A DNA stretch of 64,000 bases, from NCBI RefSeq assembly GCF_042477335.2, contig NC_091264.1:31621386-31685385 (forward strand), in the 5' to 3' direction. The notes under the pieces are model-generated. The model saw nothing but the letters and a program-made list of their open reading frames with translations, made no database searches and had not been told where the DNA came from. Of the stretch, positions 11,931 through 25,277 are shown piece after piece. The DNA is from Ovis canadensis. Lineage: Eukaryota > Chordata > Mammalia > Artiodactyla > Bovidae. Positions within the stretch are counted from its first letter, which is position 1. Each line of letters opens with the position of its first letter. Both the position numbers and the translations under genes were made by a program.

Positions 11931-12116
11931 GATGTTTGCCCATCATTAATTTTGTTAGAGACCTGGCTACACATTAAGCAATGCAAGAGAGAATCTTATA
12001 AGCTAGCTGGGATAAGTAATAGAGCTAGTAACATTAATAAGATCATAGTACAACAGAGAGATACAAACCATAAACAATCTGCAAACAAAGAACAAATTAA
12101 AACAATGATTAGTATG

Positions 12117-12329
12117 AAAGTGAACATGTTAGTCACTCAGTCATGTCCGACCTATTGTGACCCATGAAGTGTTGTCCACCAGGCTCCTTTCTCCATGGAA
12201 CTGTCCAGGCAAGAATACTGGAGTGGGTAGCCATTCCTTTCTCCAGGGGATCTTCCTGACCCAGAGCCTGAACCTAGGTCTCTTGCATTGCAAGCAGATT
12301 CTTTACCATCTGAGCCACCAGGGAAGCCT
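12117..12329 (-). mobile_element. Bov-tA SINE, reverse
   Basis: Reverse copy with AGGCAAGAATACTGGAGTGG and the tRNA-like end CTGAGCCACCAGGGAAGCC. Confidence 0.9.
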
Positions 12330-13149
12330 ATAACTACTTGTAATTTGGTTGTAATAAGCCATCAAGTCCACAGGAGACCTAGCTGGAGAAGCCAAATTCT
12401 GAGAGCATTAGGTACAGAGAAAAAGATAAATGTTTAATTTTTATAAAGGTATATTTTATCAACATCGGAGGAAAGGTTTTTCTGGAAAATAAAGATTTAA
12501 AGCCAGTATTTTGCAGAAAAATTCATAAAATTATAAATAACATTTATTTACCAGTTCATTCAGTCCTATGTAATTAATTTCTGATGATCTGGATGAAGTA
12601 CTCAGGTTTTCCATTAGAGTTTTATAATTTCTTACCCAGTTCAGTGGTATGATCTAAAAGTTATCAGAACTTAACATTTGTCAAAATTCCTTTTTATGAA
12701 CTTTTAAAGATTTTCATTTTATAGAAGCATCAGAGTAAAACTGACTGTCAACAAATGATAAGACTTAAATGGCATGGTTAAAGATCTGACTGCAATGCAG
12801 CTGGCAAGAAATCTGGATACTTCTGTGACATATAACATTTTAAGATAATAACTAGAATTATGACTAAAAACATACCAAAGCATATCAGAATTTTAGAAAT
12901 TTCATATAAAATTTAGAATATCTATAACATTTATCTATATAATATAACCTAGGGTTCATCTCCAATCATTTGACAATGTTTCTCAAGTAATTGAACATAT
13001 CAAATAAGCCTAATTAGCCTAATAGGCTAATTAAGATGCCTTACAGGTCATCTGAAATATCCCAGACTTAACCACAGGTCAAATGAACCTTAAAGTTTGA
13101 TATCTGGGAAATTTGTCAAAAATATTAACACTTGGTCAAATAGGACTAC

Positions 13150-13349
13150 AGGCTTCCCTGGTGCCTCAGACAGTAAAGAATCTGCCTGCCAATGCAGGAG
13201 ACCCAGGTTCGATCCCTGGATTAAGAATCCCCTGGAGAAGGGAACATCTACCCCTCCAGTATTCTGGCCTGGAGAATCCCATGGACAGAGGAGCCTGGAG
13301 GGCTACCGTCCACAGGATTGCAAAGAATCAAACACGACTGAGCAACTAA
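13150..13349 (+). mobile_element. Bov-tA SINE
   Basis: Head GGCTTCCCTGGTGCCTCAGA, GGTTCGATCCCTGG B box, and tail ending ACACGACTGAGCAACTAAC. Inside fossil B. Confidence 0.9.
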
Positions 13350-13584
13350 CCGTTTCAAATAGGATCATAGGTCACTGTAAAACAATACTCGCTTAACCAA
13401 AGTGACAAAATTTTTAAAAAGCAACAAAAAACAGATCACTTAAAAAAACTTCACACAATCTGTTACCAAAAGCAGTGTATCAAGAAAACTTCATTCTCTT
13501 AACAGACTAAATCAAATCCAAGCTTGCACCAGCCTACTTTTAATAACATTATCAATTTACCTAATTACATTTATCTAATCTGAG

Positions 13585-15527
13585 GAGACAGGGATCAAGA
13601 CCATCCCCATGGAAAAGAAATGCAAAAAAGCAAAATGGCTGTCTGGGGAGGCCTTACAAATAGCTGTGAAAAGAAGAGAGGTGAAAAGCAAAGGAGAAAA
13701 GGAAAGATATAAGCATCTGAATGCAGAATTCCAAAGAATAGCAAGAAGAGATAAGAAAGCCTTCTTCAGCGATCAATGCAAAGAAATAGAGGAAAACAAC
13801 AGAATGGGAAAGACTAGAGATCTCTTCAAGAAAATTAGAGATACCAAGGGAACATTTCATGCAAAGATGGGCTTGATAAAGGACAGAAATGGTATGGACC
13901 TAACAGAAGCAGAAGATATTAAGAAGAGGTGGCAAGAATACACAGAAGAACTGTACAAAAAAGATCTTCACGACCCAGATAATCATGATGATGTGATCAC
14001 TAATCTAGAGCCAGACATCTTGGAATGTGAAGTCAAGTGGGCCTTAGAAAGCATCACTACGAACAAAGCTAGTGGAGGTGATGGAATTCCAGTTGAGCTG
14101 TTTCAAATCCTAAAAGATGATGCTGTGAAAGTGCTGCACTCAATAGGCCAGCAAATTTGGAAAACTCAGCAGTGGCCACAGGACTGGAAAATGTCAGTTT
14201 TCATTCCAATTCCAAAGAAAGGCAATGCAAAAGAATGCTCAAACTACCACACAATTGCACTCATCTCACACACTAGGAAAGTAATGCTCAAAATTCTCCA
14301 AGCCAGGCTTCAGCAATACGTGAACCGTGAACTCCCTGATGTTCAAGCTGCTTTTAGAAAAGGCAGAGGAACCAGAGATCAAATTGCCAACATCTGCTGG
14401 ATCATCGAAAAAGCAAGAGTTCCAGAAAAACATCTATTTCTGCTTTATTGACTCTGCCAAAGCCTTTGACTCTGTGGATTACAATCAACTGGGGAAAATT
14501 CTGAGAGAGATGGGAATACCAGACCACCTGACCTGCCTCTTGAGAAATGTGTATGCAGGTCAGGAAGCAACAGTTAGAACTGGACATGGAACAACAGACT
14601 GGTTCCAAATAGGAAAAGGAGTACGTCAAGGCTGTATATTGTCACCCTGCTTATTTAACTTCTATGCAGAGTACATCATGAGAAACGCTGGACTGGAAGA
14701 AACACAAGCTGGAATCAAGATTGCCGGGAGGAATATCAATAACCTCAGATATGCAGATGACACCACCCTTATGGCAGAAAGCGAAGAGGAGCTAAAAAGC
14801 CTCTTGAGGAAAGTGAAAGAGGAGAGTGAAAAAGTTGGCTTAAAGCTCAACATTCAGAAAACAAAGATCAGGGCATCCGGTCCCATCACTTCATGGGAAA
14901 TAGATGGGGAAACAGTAGAAACAGTGTCAGACTTTATTTTCTGGGGCTCCAAAAATCACTGCAGATGGTGATTGCAGCCATGAAATTAAAAGACGCTTAC
15001 TCCTTGGAAGAAAAGTTATGACCAACCTAGATAGTATATTCAAAAGCAGAGACATTACTTTGCCGACTAAGGTCCATCTAGTCAAAGCTATGGTTTTTCC
15101 TGTGGTCATGTATGGATGTGAGAGTTAGACTATGAAGGCTGAGCGCCGAAGAATTGATGCTTTTGAACTGTGGTGTTGGAGAAGACTCTTGAGAGTCCCT
15201 TGGACTGCAAGGAGATCCAACCAGTCCATTCTGAAGGAGATCAACCATGGGATTTCTTTGGAAGGACTGATGCTAAAGCTGAAACTCCAGTACTTTGGCC
15301 ACCTCATGCAAAGAGCTAACTCATTGGAAAAGACCCTGATGCTGGGAGGGATTGGGGGCAGGAGGAGAAGGGGACGACAGAGGATGAGCTGGCTGGATGG
15401 CATCACCGACTCGATGGACGTGAGTCTGAGTGAACTCCGGGAGATGGTGATGGACAGGGAGGCCTGGCGTGCTGCGATTCATGGGGTCGTAAAGAGTTGG
15501 ACACGACTGAGCGACTGAACTGAACTG
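13585..15527 (+). mobile_element. BovB (RTE) LINE, 5'-truncated, with reverse transcriptase remnant
   Basis: The 1.94 kb insertion is flanked by 8-bp target duplications AATCTGAG (13577-13584 and 15528-15535) and ends in the CTGAACTGAACTGAA motif. It keeps the reverse transcriptase region of the BovB ORF in three pieces in different frames: 13609-14451, about 14410-14971 (with KGVRQGCILSPCLFN and the catalytic NLRYADDTTLMAESE), and 15132-15518 ([18 protein letters not shown] to SWTRLSD). Two frame changes and a stop near 15126 make it inactive. A full BovB is about 3.2 kb, so the endonuclease half is missing. It lies inside fossil B, and the matching place in fossil A is empty. Confidence 0.95.
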
Positions 15528-15805
15528 AATCTGAGCCTGGCCATATACAAAACTTTTTCATGGCTCCTTTTTTTTTTTTAAACAAATCTTCTACAACTTT
15601 TTGTATCCATGTTAATTTGTCCATTTTTTAAATCCAGAAATAACCAGCTCTAGGGAATCATTCTTTCCCCTTAATAAAATGTATTTCCATTCTGCATACC
15701 TTCTTTTGCTGAAAACACACATCCTACTTCCCTTGCATACTGAAATAGTTCATTATCTTTAGTAGTTCTAATTACATACAATTTTAACCATTATAAACCT
15801 AAATC

Positions 15806-15940
15806 TCGGGATTTCCCTGGTGGTCCAGTGGCTAAGACTCACCCACCAGAGTTCGATCCCTGGTCAGGGAACTTGATCCCACATATCCCAACAAAGACCT
15901 GGGGGATCCAAATAAATAATAAATAAATATTTTTTTAAAA
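15806..15940 (+). mobile_element. CHR-type SINE inside fossil B, at the site shared with fossil A
   Basis: GGGATTTCCCTGGTGGTCCA head and GTTCGATCCCTGGTCAGGGA. Flanks AACCTAAATCTC and CTTAATCTCTAGCAAAAACC mirror those of the SINE at 8447 in fossil A. Confidence 0.8.
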
Positions 15941-16474
15941 ACACTCTTAATCTCTAGCAAAAACCAACAAGCAATAAGTAATTATATACTGTCACATCAG
16001 CCTTCCCTGACTGGAATATTCCAAAACCTCTAGAAACATATACCATGATTTCTTTCCTCAATGTTGTTCAAGATATGTTTCTAATGAACACTTAGTTTTC
16101 TTCTCCTAAGAAAAGTGGTTAAATGTAGGCCTGTTTAGCAATTAATGTATCAGCATTTTCTTATTTGAAATAATGTAGACATTCAATACATTCTCCTCAT
16201 TTAACTTAGCAAAACTCAAGTTACCAAAATTCTGGAGAAACTTTTAGATAGACATACCCAAGATATAATTACTTCTAAGAGTTCACCTGAAACTCTCATC
16301 ATAGTTACCTTTGTTTTATAACTTATAAAAATTCTGCCATACCAAGGAAATGTGCTGTTGGCAAACCGTAACAGAAACGGCATCAGTCTATTGACCTTCA
16401 GTAAACCTAGGTACAATACAGACATGTCTATATTGATTAAGCTAGCAAGCTTAAACTACTTTTAATACCAGATT

Positions 16475-16693
16475 TTATACTATATATAAAATAGATAACC
16501 AACAAGGACCTACTGTATAGCACAGAGAACTATACTCCATATTTTCTTTCCCTTATAGGAAAAGTCAAAGAAAAAATATATATATTTGTATGTGTATATA
16601 TATATATGTATATAAGCTGAACCACTGTGCTGCACTAACACCTGAAACTAACACATTATAAGTAATGCTATGTCAATAAAAACATTTTTTAAT
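16475..16693 (+). mobile_element. L1 LINE 3' UTR fragment
   Basis: Characteristic L1 3' words: GTATAGCACAGAGAACTATA, a (TA)n/(TATG)n stretch, GCACTAACACCTGAAACTAA and AATAAAAAC. Inserted in fossil B. Confidence 0.75.
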
Positions 16694-17371
16694 GAGACAT
16701 TAATATTGAATATTTCTTAGATCCTGTAAACCTGAGATTCATTCTGGCCAGTTTCTTTCATATTTAGAAATATTTAGTTTGTAACATCTTACTTTTAAGT
16801 CAATTATATAGAGCTCTTTTTAAAATTTAATTTTAATATTTCCTAGAGGTAGACATCTCATAATAATGTCTCTTATTAATGTACACATGGACACAAACGA
16901 CAAAATAGAGATCTCATAGCTTCACTTTAAAACTTCGTTATGAATCAGTTATTACAATATAAGCTTACTAGTTCACAAGTAAGTTGGAATAAATTAAATT
17001 TGCTTGCTAAGATGATGAAGGCTTTATTACTTGTGGAAAAGACTTAAGATTTGTATTTGATCTTAATAAACCCTTAAGGAGGCTATGAATTAGATTTTGG
17101 CGGAGGGTGCCTTTCCACCTGTTTAAGTTTTAAAAGGCCGCCTTTTCCTTTTTTCTTCCTTGGTTTCAAGTTGTGAGTCAATTAGGCTCAGTTTCAGGTT
17201 CTTGTGGGTTGTATTTACATTTCTGGTTTATCAACACTTGTGAGACAAAAACTTTTAAATTTCCAAGAATTTTTAGTCACCTAAATTATATTAAAAGGTT
17301 GATTTGAAAAGATTTCTAAATGTCAGAGTCCCGTGTTCCAAAAGTTTAGGGTTTAATTTATCATGCCTTCA

Positions 17372-17550
17372 GAAACTTCCTTGGTGGCTCAGAGAATCCA
17401 CCTGCAAATACAAGAGACATGGGTTCCATCCCTGGGTGGGGAAGATCCCCTGGAGAAGGAAACGGCAACCCACTGCCTGGTAAATCCCATGGACAGAAGA
17501 GCGTGGGCTACAGCCCATGGGGTTACAAAGAGTTGGACTTAACATAGCAA
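17372..17550 (+). mobile_element. Bov-tA SINE (diverged)
   Basis: Head CTTCCTTGGTGGCTCAGAGA, body AACGGCAACCCACTGCC, tail GGGGTTACAAAGAGTTGGAC. Has a small internal deletion. Confidence 0.8.
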
Positions 17551-18837
17551 GTAAAATAACAAAAACTTGCAGAAGGCTTTTAAAAAAGGCTCTCTTTCTG
17601 AGTGCACAGGTTAGGCCCAGAGCAAAATCTCTTATTAGCTCCTGAATATGAATTCTCAGGTTCTTACTTTACATGGTATGGGCTCAGATAATCCTAAGAT
17701 TTCCTTTAGTATGTTTAATATTTCCTGAGGGGTAGATATATATGCCCATTCTTATAATATCAAGCAAGGGAGGCATTCCCCAGCAAAACATGTCTATTCC
17801 ACAATATAATTAAGCAAAAGAGACGTAACTATCAAATATAAGGCCTATTTAATAATTTTTATTAACTTTCATCTCAATTCTATCAACTTTTATACCTTTA
17901 AACTTTAGTTTTCATTAGGACCCAATGAACAAGTTTTGGTCTCACAAGGAATTCTAGAACTCTATTTCCCCCAATCATTGTACCTACTTTGGATTTTTAT
18001 ACTGGGGCTCTGGAGTCCCCAGTCGAGCCAAGGGATTCAGGCCCTTTTGTCAATCTTTTAACTTGATTAATTAGCCTGCCACCCCAAATAATTGTTGGTC
18101 AACAATTATCTTGGTCAAGTATCTCGGTGTATTTTTTTTTTCAGCCCTTTAAATATATGTTTTAACTGGGGTAGAGTGGATTTGTTTGGTATCCTTTAAA
18201 GCTGGAGACCACTAGGGGGTCCCTTTGGCCCATCCAACCTTAGGTAGTGTTTTTTCAAACCTTTGATTTAATCCTATTAACACGTATTTTATTTATCCCA
18301 CTTCCAAGTAACCATCTAAGGATTTCTTTATCCATTTGGGACCAGTCACCTTAAAATCTCCACCTTGTTGGGGGAAGTCTGTGTAGACTTTCCCTTCAGT
18401 TTTTTGTTTTCCTGTTAGTCAGCCTAATTAATTCTTCCAATGTTTTTATTATCATCTATAAGACCCACTGAGGGGAAGAAGAGACCACAATAAGGCTTCC
18501 CAAACCTTGTTTGTTTTAAACTAAGGGAGTTCTCAGGTTAACCATCGTATTTTTTTCCCACCTTCCTTTCTCCTCACAGATACCGATAAAATAGCTGTTT
18601 ATAATGAGAGCTCTCTAAAAATTGTACCTATTTAGAGTTTCTCCAATTTAAAGGATCCATCATCTGGCCATTAATGAGAGGTATCTTAATAGTGACTCAA
18701 ACCAGTAAGATGCAAGAGGCATTCCCCACAAGAGTGTGTGAAGATGCCACCTAAACAAGACCCAGAAAGTTTATTCCCCAAAAATAGTCTTAAGAAAAAA
18801 GGCCTTTGTGGTACAGGCTGCCACCACCAAAGTTAAG
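17551..18837 (-). other. Interior of ERV fossil B
   Basis: AT-rich interior between SINE and L1 insertions, with no open frame and no other repeat recognised. Assigned to fossil B from its place between the two LTRs. Confidence 0.45.
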
Positions 18838-18850
18838 ATGGCAAAAAGCC

Positions 18851-20189
18851 TCAGAGGAAAACATAGGAGATACTCTTTGACATATATCGACATACATCAC
18901 AGCAAGATCCTCTTTGACTCACCTCCTAGAGTAGTGGAAATAAAAACAAAAGTAAACAAATGCGACTTAAACGAAAAAGTTTCTGCACAGCAAAGGAAAC
19001 ATAAACAAGATTAAAAGACAACCCTCAGAATGCGAGAAAATAATTGCAAACAAAACAACTGATAAAGGGTCAGTTCCCAAAATATACAAGCAGCTCATGC
19101 AGCTCAATACCAGAGAAACAAACCAAAAAATGGACGCAACACCTAAAGAGACATTTCTCCAAACACATAAAGATGGCCAACAAATACACGAAAAGATGCT
19201 CAACATTGCTCATTATTACAGAAACACAAATCAAAGCTACAACCACCTCACACAGGTAAGAATGGCCATCATTAAAAAATCTACAAACAGCAAATGCTGG
19301 AGAGGATGTAGAGAAAAGGGAACCCTCTTGCACTGTTGTTGGGAATGAAAATTGACACAGCCACTACGGACAACAGAAGATTTCTTAAAAAAAACTGGAA
19401 ATAGAACTACCATATGACCCAAAAACCCCACTACTGGGCATATACTATCCTGAGAAAACCATAATTGAGACACCTATACCCCAATATTCACGGTAGCACT
19501 TTTTACAATAGCTAGGACATGGAAGCAAGCTAATGTCCATCGACACATGAATGGATACAGAAATTGTGGTACATATATACAATGGAATGTTAGCTATAAA
19601 AAGGAACACAATCGAGTCAGTCCTAATGAGGTGGGTGAACCTAGAGCGTATTATACAGAGTGAAGTCAGAAAGAGAAAGATAAATATTGTATATTAACAC
19701 ATGCATATGGAATCCAGAAAGATGGTACTGATAAACCTATTTACAGGGCAGCAATGGAGCAGCAGCGGAGGAGGAGATGGCACCCCACTCCAGTACTCTT
19801 GCCTGGAAAATCGCATGGATGGAGGAGCCTGGTGGGCTGCAGCCCATGGGGTCGCGAAGAGTCGGACACGACGGAGCAACTTCACTTTCTCTTTCACTAA
19901 TGGAGCAGCAGAGAGAGCAGACATGTGGACAGTAAAGGAGAGGGTGGGAGGAACTGAGAGAATAGCATGGAAACATTCACAGTACCGTATGTAAAACGGA
20001 TACCAAGTGGGAATTGTGTGACACAGAGTTCAACCCAGCGCTCTGTGACAACCTACAAGGGCAGGAGATGGGAGGGAGGCTCCAGAGGGAGTGGACATAC
20101 GTATACCTGTGGCTGATTCATGTTGATATATGGCAGAAACCAACACAATATTGCAAAGCAGCTACTCCCCAATTAAAAAATACACATAT
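18851..20189 (+). mobile_element. L1 LINE (L1-BT type), 5'-truncated
   Basis: Perfect 13-bp target duplications ATGGCAAAAAGCC lie at 18838-18850 and 20190-20202. The body carries the end of ORF2 in broken frames (for example words coding TSDKGSV/KYTSSS and the TRGTLLHCC region) and the ruminant L1 3' UTR with TATACCTGTGGCTGATTCAT and an A-rich tail. About 1.19 kb is L1; the rest is a nested Bov-A SINE. It sits inside fossil B and is younger than it. Confidence 0.9.
19766..19898 (+). mobile_element. Bov-A type SINE nested in the L1
   Basis: Flanked by 13-bp duplications AATGGAGCAGCAG (19753-19765 and 19899-19911). Body GATGGCACCCCACTCCAGTA to GTCGGACACGACGGAGCAAC, tail of TTCACTTTC repeats. 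Confidence 0.9.
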
Positions 20190-20202
20190 ATGGCAAAAAG
20201 CC

Positions 20203-21129
20203 CATGAGTTGGTATTCAGACAAAAGACTGCTCAGAATCCCAGCCTATATGACTGTCTGCCAAGTGTATACCGTATGTGCCCCTTCCGGATGGCAGAGAC
20301 CAAGTTCTCAAAAAGGCCTAACACAAAAGGCCTGAAAAAGATGAGGTAGAATATTTACATCGCAAACACACAGAAAAATGCAAGCTCCCCCTACAAGGGC
20401 TTTTATTTTTGTTTAAGGTCAGAATTCAGATTTTTTTATCAAGCTGGCTTTTTCTAACTTAACCGCATAGTCAATAAGAGAGCCCCAACTTAAGTCCTTT
20501 TCAGGGTGGGATTTCCTTTAATTCCCAATTAAGTAGGTACTTGCAAGTATGAACTCTGTACATTCACAAATCTGGCTGGAGTGTTGTTGGTCTGAGGTGG
20601 GTTTTCTGATGTCCCTCATTTTTGTTTGAGAGAATCTATTTCCCATTTTAAAGATGAGTTTCTTGGGGATAAGATTTACTTTTAAATCTTTTATCCCAAT
20701 GAATTCTTTTTAAGGTATCCAATTTGAGGAAAGCCTCAGGTGAGCTTCTTACTGAAACATGCAGCCCAGACTCCTCATCTTTTCTGCTGGGTAAATCCCA
20801 GTGTCCTTCAACCAGGCTCCCTCTGTATCTTTCAGCTAGAGGGTACTTTCTTCCGGTGTCTTTCAACAGAGCTCCTCTAGTATCTTGTCAATTAGGGAGG
20901 TCCCTCCCCAATATCTTTCAATTGCAAAGCCAGGTACCTGTTAGACACTGCCAAGCAAAGCTCAGAATACTCCATCAAAAATTAGGAGACCCGAAAACAA
21001 GGAGAGACTCACCCCAATTCGTCTGAACTCTACGAGGAGGTGGGTGGGCACAAGAGGACTCTGCTAGTACCAAGGCTCCATTTCCCCATAGAGTTCAAGC
21101 GAAGGAAAGAAGTCTGCTCTCGGTTCCCT
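20203..21129 (-). other. Leader-side interior of ERV fossil B
   Basis: Stretch between the L1 and the 5' LTR. The part at about 20990-21090 resembles 9340-9430 of fossil A (both have a GTACCAAG word and a minus-strand donor-like GGTGAGT or GGTAAGT), as expected of a retroviral leader. Confidence 0.4.
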
Positions 21130-22310
<1,181 letters not shown>

Positions 22311-23139
22311 GACAGAAAATAACGGAGGCGATGTCTCCGCTGGCCTCAGGAGAATTGGGAGCAAGCGACGCCCCTGCAGAGCCTCGCCACTCTCCCCTCA
22401 CGTCCTGCGGTGGAAACTATTCCTGGCTTTCACAGAGTGGAGGAGTGAAGATGAAGGCAGGCCAGGAGGGCTACATTCCCTTCAGCTGCTTGGGAAATCA
22501 ATGCCAATAAAACCCAGGTTTCTATGTTTATCGAAAGCTAGCCTGATCTGGCGTACACGGCCTTAATCAAGCGAGCAAAACTTAATTACTACTAATTGGA
22601 CAAACTAGCTTCATCTGTCTCCTGAAGTGATGGACGCACACTACAGGTTTAGAAGCACTACATCTCTGTAGCGTTCCTGCCAAGAACGTTCGCTCTGAAT
22701 CTAAACTGGAGGAATGAATAGCCACAGTAGGAGACATTCTAAAAAATGACTGACCTGGACGCTTCATAGATATTGAGGTCATAAAACACAAAGACAGAAA
22801 AGGACAAGACTGAAGGTCTATGTCAGACTAAAGGGGATGTGGAAAATGCAAAGTGTTCATCCTGGATTGGAGGAAGATGAGGGGGAAATCAGTTACACAG
22901 GACATTTTACCCTTGGGAAAACTTCAGTATGCTCTATATATTAGATGACAGTATTATATCAATGTTAAATTAAGCACAGTAATTGTGTTTTCCTTATGTG
23001 GGGAATAGGAGATACATGCAGAGGTACTTATGGGTGAATATCATGATGAGAGAAAAGGTTTATGTGGCAAAACTAAGAATTGATGAATCTAAACAATTTG
23101 AAATTTGTCAAAAAGTTGGAAAGGGTGAGCTATAGAAAT
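22311..23139. other. Non-coding stretch upstream of C6orf226
   Basis: No gene seen. Part (about 22660-23090) looks like an old interspersed repeat, with GATCCTGGATTGGAGGAAGA-like and ATTATATCAATGTTAAATTA words. The stretch at 46060-46300 seems related to it. Family not assigned. Confidence 0.35.
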
Positions 23140-23604
23140 CAGTCTGGAGGAAACTGACCACACTAGTGTCGTATAATAAAGAATTTGGCCTTTGTCCCTG
23201 GTTCCTCACAAGAAGACTAAATCCTGGGAATTTCCCAAGTATTACAAGTGATATTCATGGTGGGCCCTAATTGTTTATGCCAAGAAAGTGACTCGTGGTG
23301 GCCCCATTTAGGGGTTTCAGGACTAGGAATGACCAGTCATATGATTAGAGGGTTGGGGCTTTGAGCCACGGGGGGTCCAGGAAGTGGGACTGAGTTCAGC
23401 CTCCAGTCAATGATTTAATGAGCAGTGCCTATGGAATGAACCCTCTATAATAACTCTGGACACAAAGCTCAGTGGAGCTTCCTGATTGATTAACTCATCA
23501 GTGTGTTGGGAGGGTGGCATGCCCTGGCTCCACGAGATGACCCAGAAGCCCTGAATGTGGGCTATCCTCAGACCTTGCCCTAGGCGCCTCTTCATCTAAC
23601 TGGT

Positions 23605-23820
23605 CCTTCTGATTCCCTGTGGCTCAGACTGTAAAAAATCCACCAGCAATGCAGGAGACGTGGGTTTGATCTCTGGTCTGGGAAGATCCCCTGGAGGCAG
23701 AAATTGCAACCCACTCCAGTATTCTTGCCTGGAGAATTCCAAGGACAGAGGAGCCTGGCCGGCTACTGGCCGGCTACTGTCCCTGGGGTCACAAAGAATT
23801 GGACACAAGAATGACTAATA
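23605..23820 (+). mobile_element. Bov-tA SINE with internal 11-bp duplication
   Basis: Head ATTCCCTGTGGCTCAGACTG, tail AAGAATTGGACACAAGAATG. GGCCGGCTACT is repeated in tandem at about 23757-23778. Confidence 0.85.
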
Positions 23821-23856
23821 CACAATCTTTCACTGGTTGATAGCCTCTCTAACAAA

Positions 23857-24043
23857 AGGTGGCTCAGCTGGTAAAGAACCCACTTGAGAATGCAGGAGAT
23901 ACAAGAGATGTGGGTTCGATTCCTGGGTTGGGAAGATTCCTTGGAGATGGAAATGGCAACCCACTCCAGTATTCTTGCCTGGAGAATCACATGGACAGAG
24001 AAGCCTGGTGGACGGGGTCACAAAGAGTGGGACACGACTGAGA
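23857..24043 (+). mobile_element. Bov-tA SINE
   Basis: AGGTGGCTCAGCTGGTAAAG head and AATGGCAACCCACTCCAGTA body, followed by a (TG)n/(AC)n tail. Confidence 0.85.
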
Positions 24044-24549
24044 GGGTGTGTGTGTACATGCACACACACACACTCACACATACTAACAAAACTGTAATCC
24101 CAAGAATAGAACTTTCCTGAGTTCTGTGAGTTGTCTAGCGAATTATTGAACTTGAGGGGTTGCGGCATCTCCCACATTTGTACCCAGTGAGTCAAAAGGG
24201 CCTCTGGCCCAGGACTCTGAATTTGCAGTTGGCATCTGAACTAAGCGCAGTCTTGTTGGGGACTGTGCTATTGAACTTGTGGGATCTCTGCTAAGTACAG
24301 GCACTTAGCACTAGACTACATGGTACTCCAGTTGGGGTTTTTAACCGACCACTGGATGAAGGGAGAACTCACCTTCTCTCTGTGGCCTATGTCAGTTTCA
24401 GTCATCAGTGTGACCTTCCGGTGGCCGTAGGGAACACTTGCAGGGGAAAGGAGATCTGGAAGTTACCAGGGCCTGATGAGGAAAGTGAGTGAGCAATGTG
24501 GACTCCTTGATGGGACCTTGAAGGAGTTCCTCACCTTCTACAGGTAGAG

Positions 24550-24718
24550 TTCATTGTTGTTTAATCACTAAGTCCTGTCCAACTCTTTGTGACCCTATGG
24601 ACTGTAGCCTGCCAGCCTCCTCTGTCCATGGACTTCTCTAGCCAAGAATACTGGAGTGGGTTGCCATTTCCTTCTCCAGGTGATCTTCCCGACCCAGGGA
24701 TTGAACTTGCACCTCCTA
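24550..24718 (-). mobile_element. Bov-tA SINE, reverse, truncated
   Basis: Reverse copy: AATACTGGAGTGGGTTGCCA then CGACCCAGGGATTGAAC. The tRNA head is missing. Confidence 0.8.
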
Positions 24719-24751
24719 GAGAGGGCTTATATGGCTTATTAAATGCTCTCT

Positions 24752-24850
24752 AGGGAATTCCCTGGCCATTCAGTGGTTGTAACTCTGAGCTTTAACTGAC
24801 AATTGGGAAACTAAGATCCAGCAAGCCGTAGCCAAAAAAAAAAAAAAAAA
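24752..24850 (+). mobile_element. CHR-type SINE
   Basis: GGGAATTCCCTGGCCATTCA head and a poly(A) tail. Confidence 0.75.
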
Positions 24851-25240
24851 CACCACCTCACCCCTCTAGGTCTTTTATGCTAAGATGAGGGCATTGATGG
24901 GAAAGGGTGGACCTTGAGATGGAGACATTTGGGCAGACATGGACAAGACTAAGAACTTGAATTCCCAGATTCTCTTGAAGTGTCTTGTCTGTAGAGACAA
25001 CCTCCTCTTGTCGTGATCCTGTCTCCTAGGAGGCCAGTCTCAGAACCACTCCCCCTCCATCCCTTCTGACCCCAGGCCCTTCATGAGTTAGATCTCAGCA
25101 CAGCCTGGGTGGAGGAGCACAAGGCCCACGCTGAGAAAAGGATGCCCAGACAGAGTCACAGGCCCTTGCCAAACTGCCTTGGCAGGAGCCATGGGAGCGT
25201 GTGTGGGGGAAGTTCTAAGGGAAATAGACCTGGGAGGGTG

Positions 25241-25277
25241 GATACAGTTTGGCCAAGATAAGATACAGTTTGGCCAA
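25241..25277. repeat. 16-bp direct repeat with GATA motif
   Basis: GATACAGTTTGGCCAA occurs twice (25241-25256, 25262-25277), separated by GATAA. Confidence 0.9.

Larger units (their letters stand above)
23140..24400 (+). mobile_element. Old LTR-like fossil, plus orientation, split by two Bov-tA SINEs
   Basis: Sequence such as GTTTATGCCAAGAAAGTGAC, GACCTTGCCCTAGGCGCCTC and GAGTTCTGTGAGTTGTCTAG reads like an ancient mammalian LTR whose name I cannot fix. It is broken and old. Two Bov-tA insertions interrupt it. Confidence 0.4.

Noticed and set aside
13609-14971. Two overlapping long open frames (280 and 214 codons) that look like a gene
   Set aside because: They are reverse transcriptase pieces of a truncated BovB LINE with target duplications, not a host gene.
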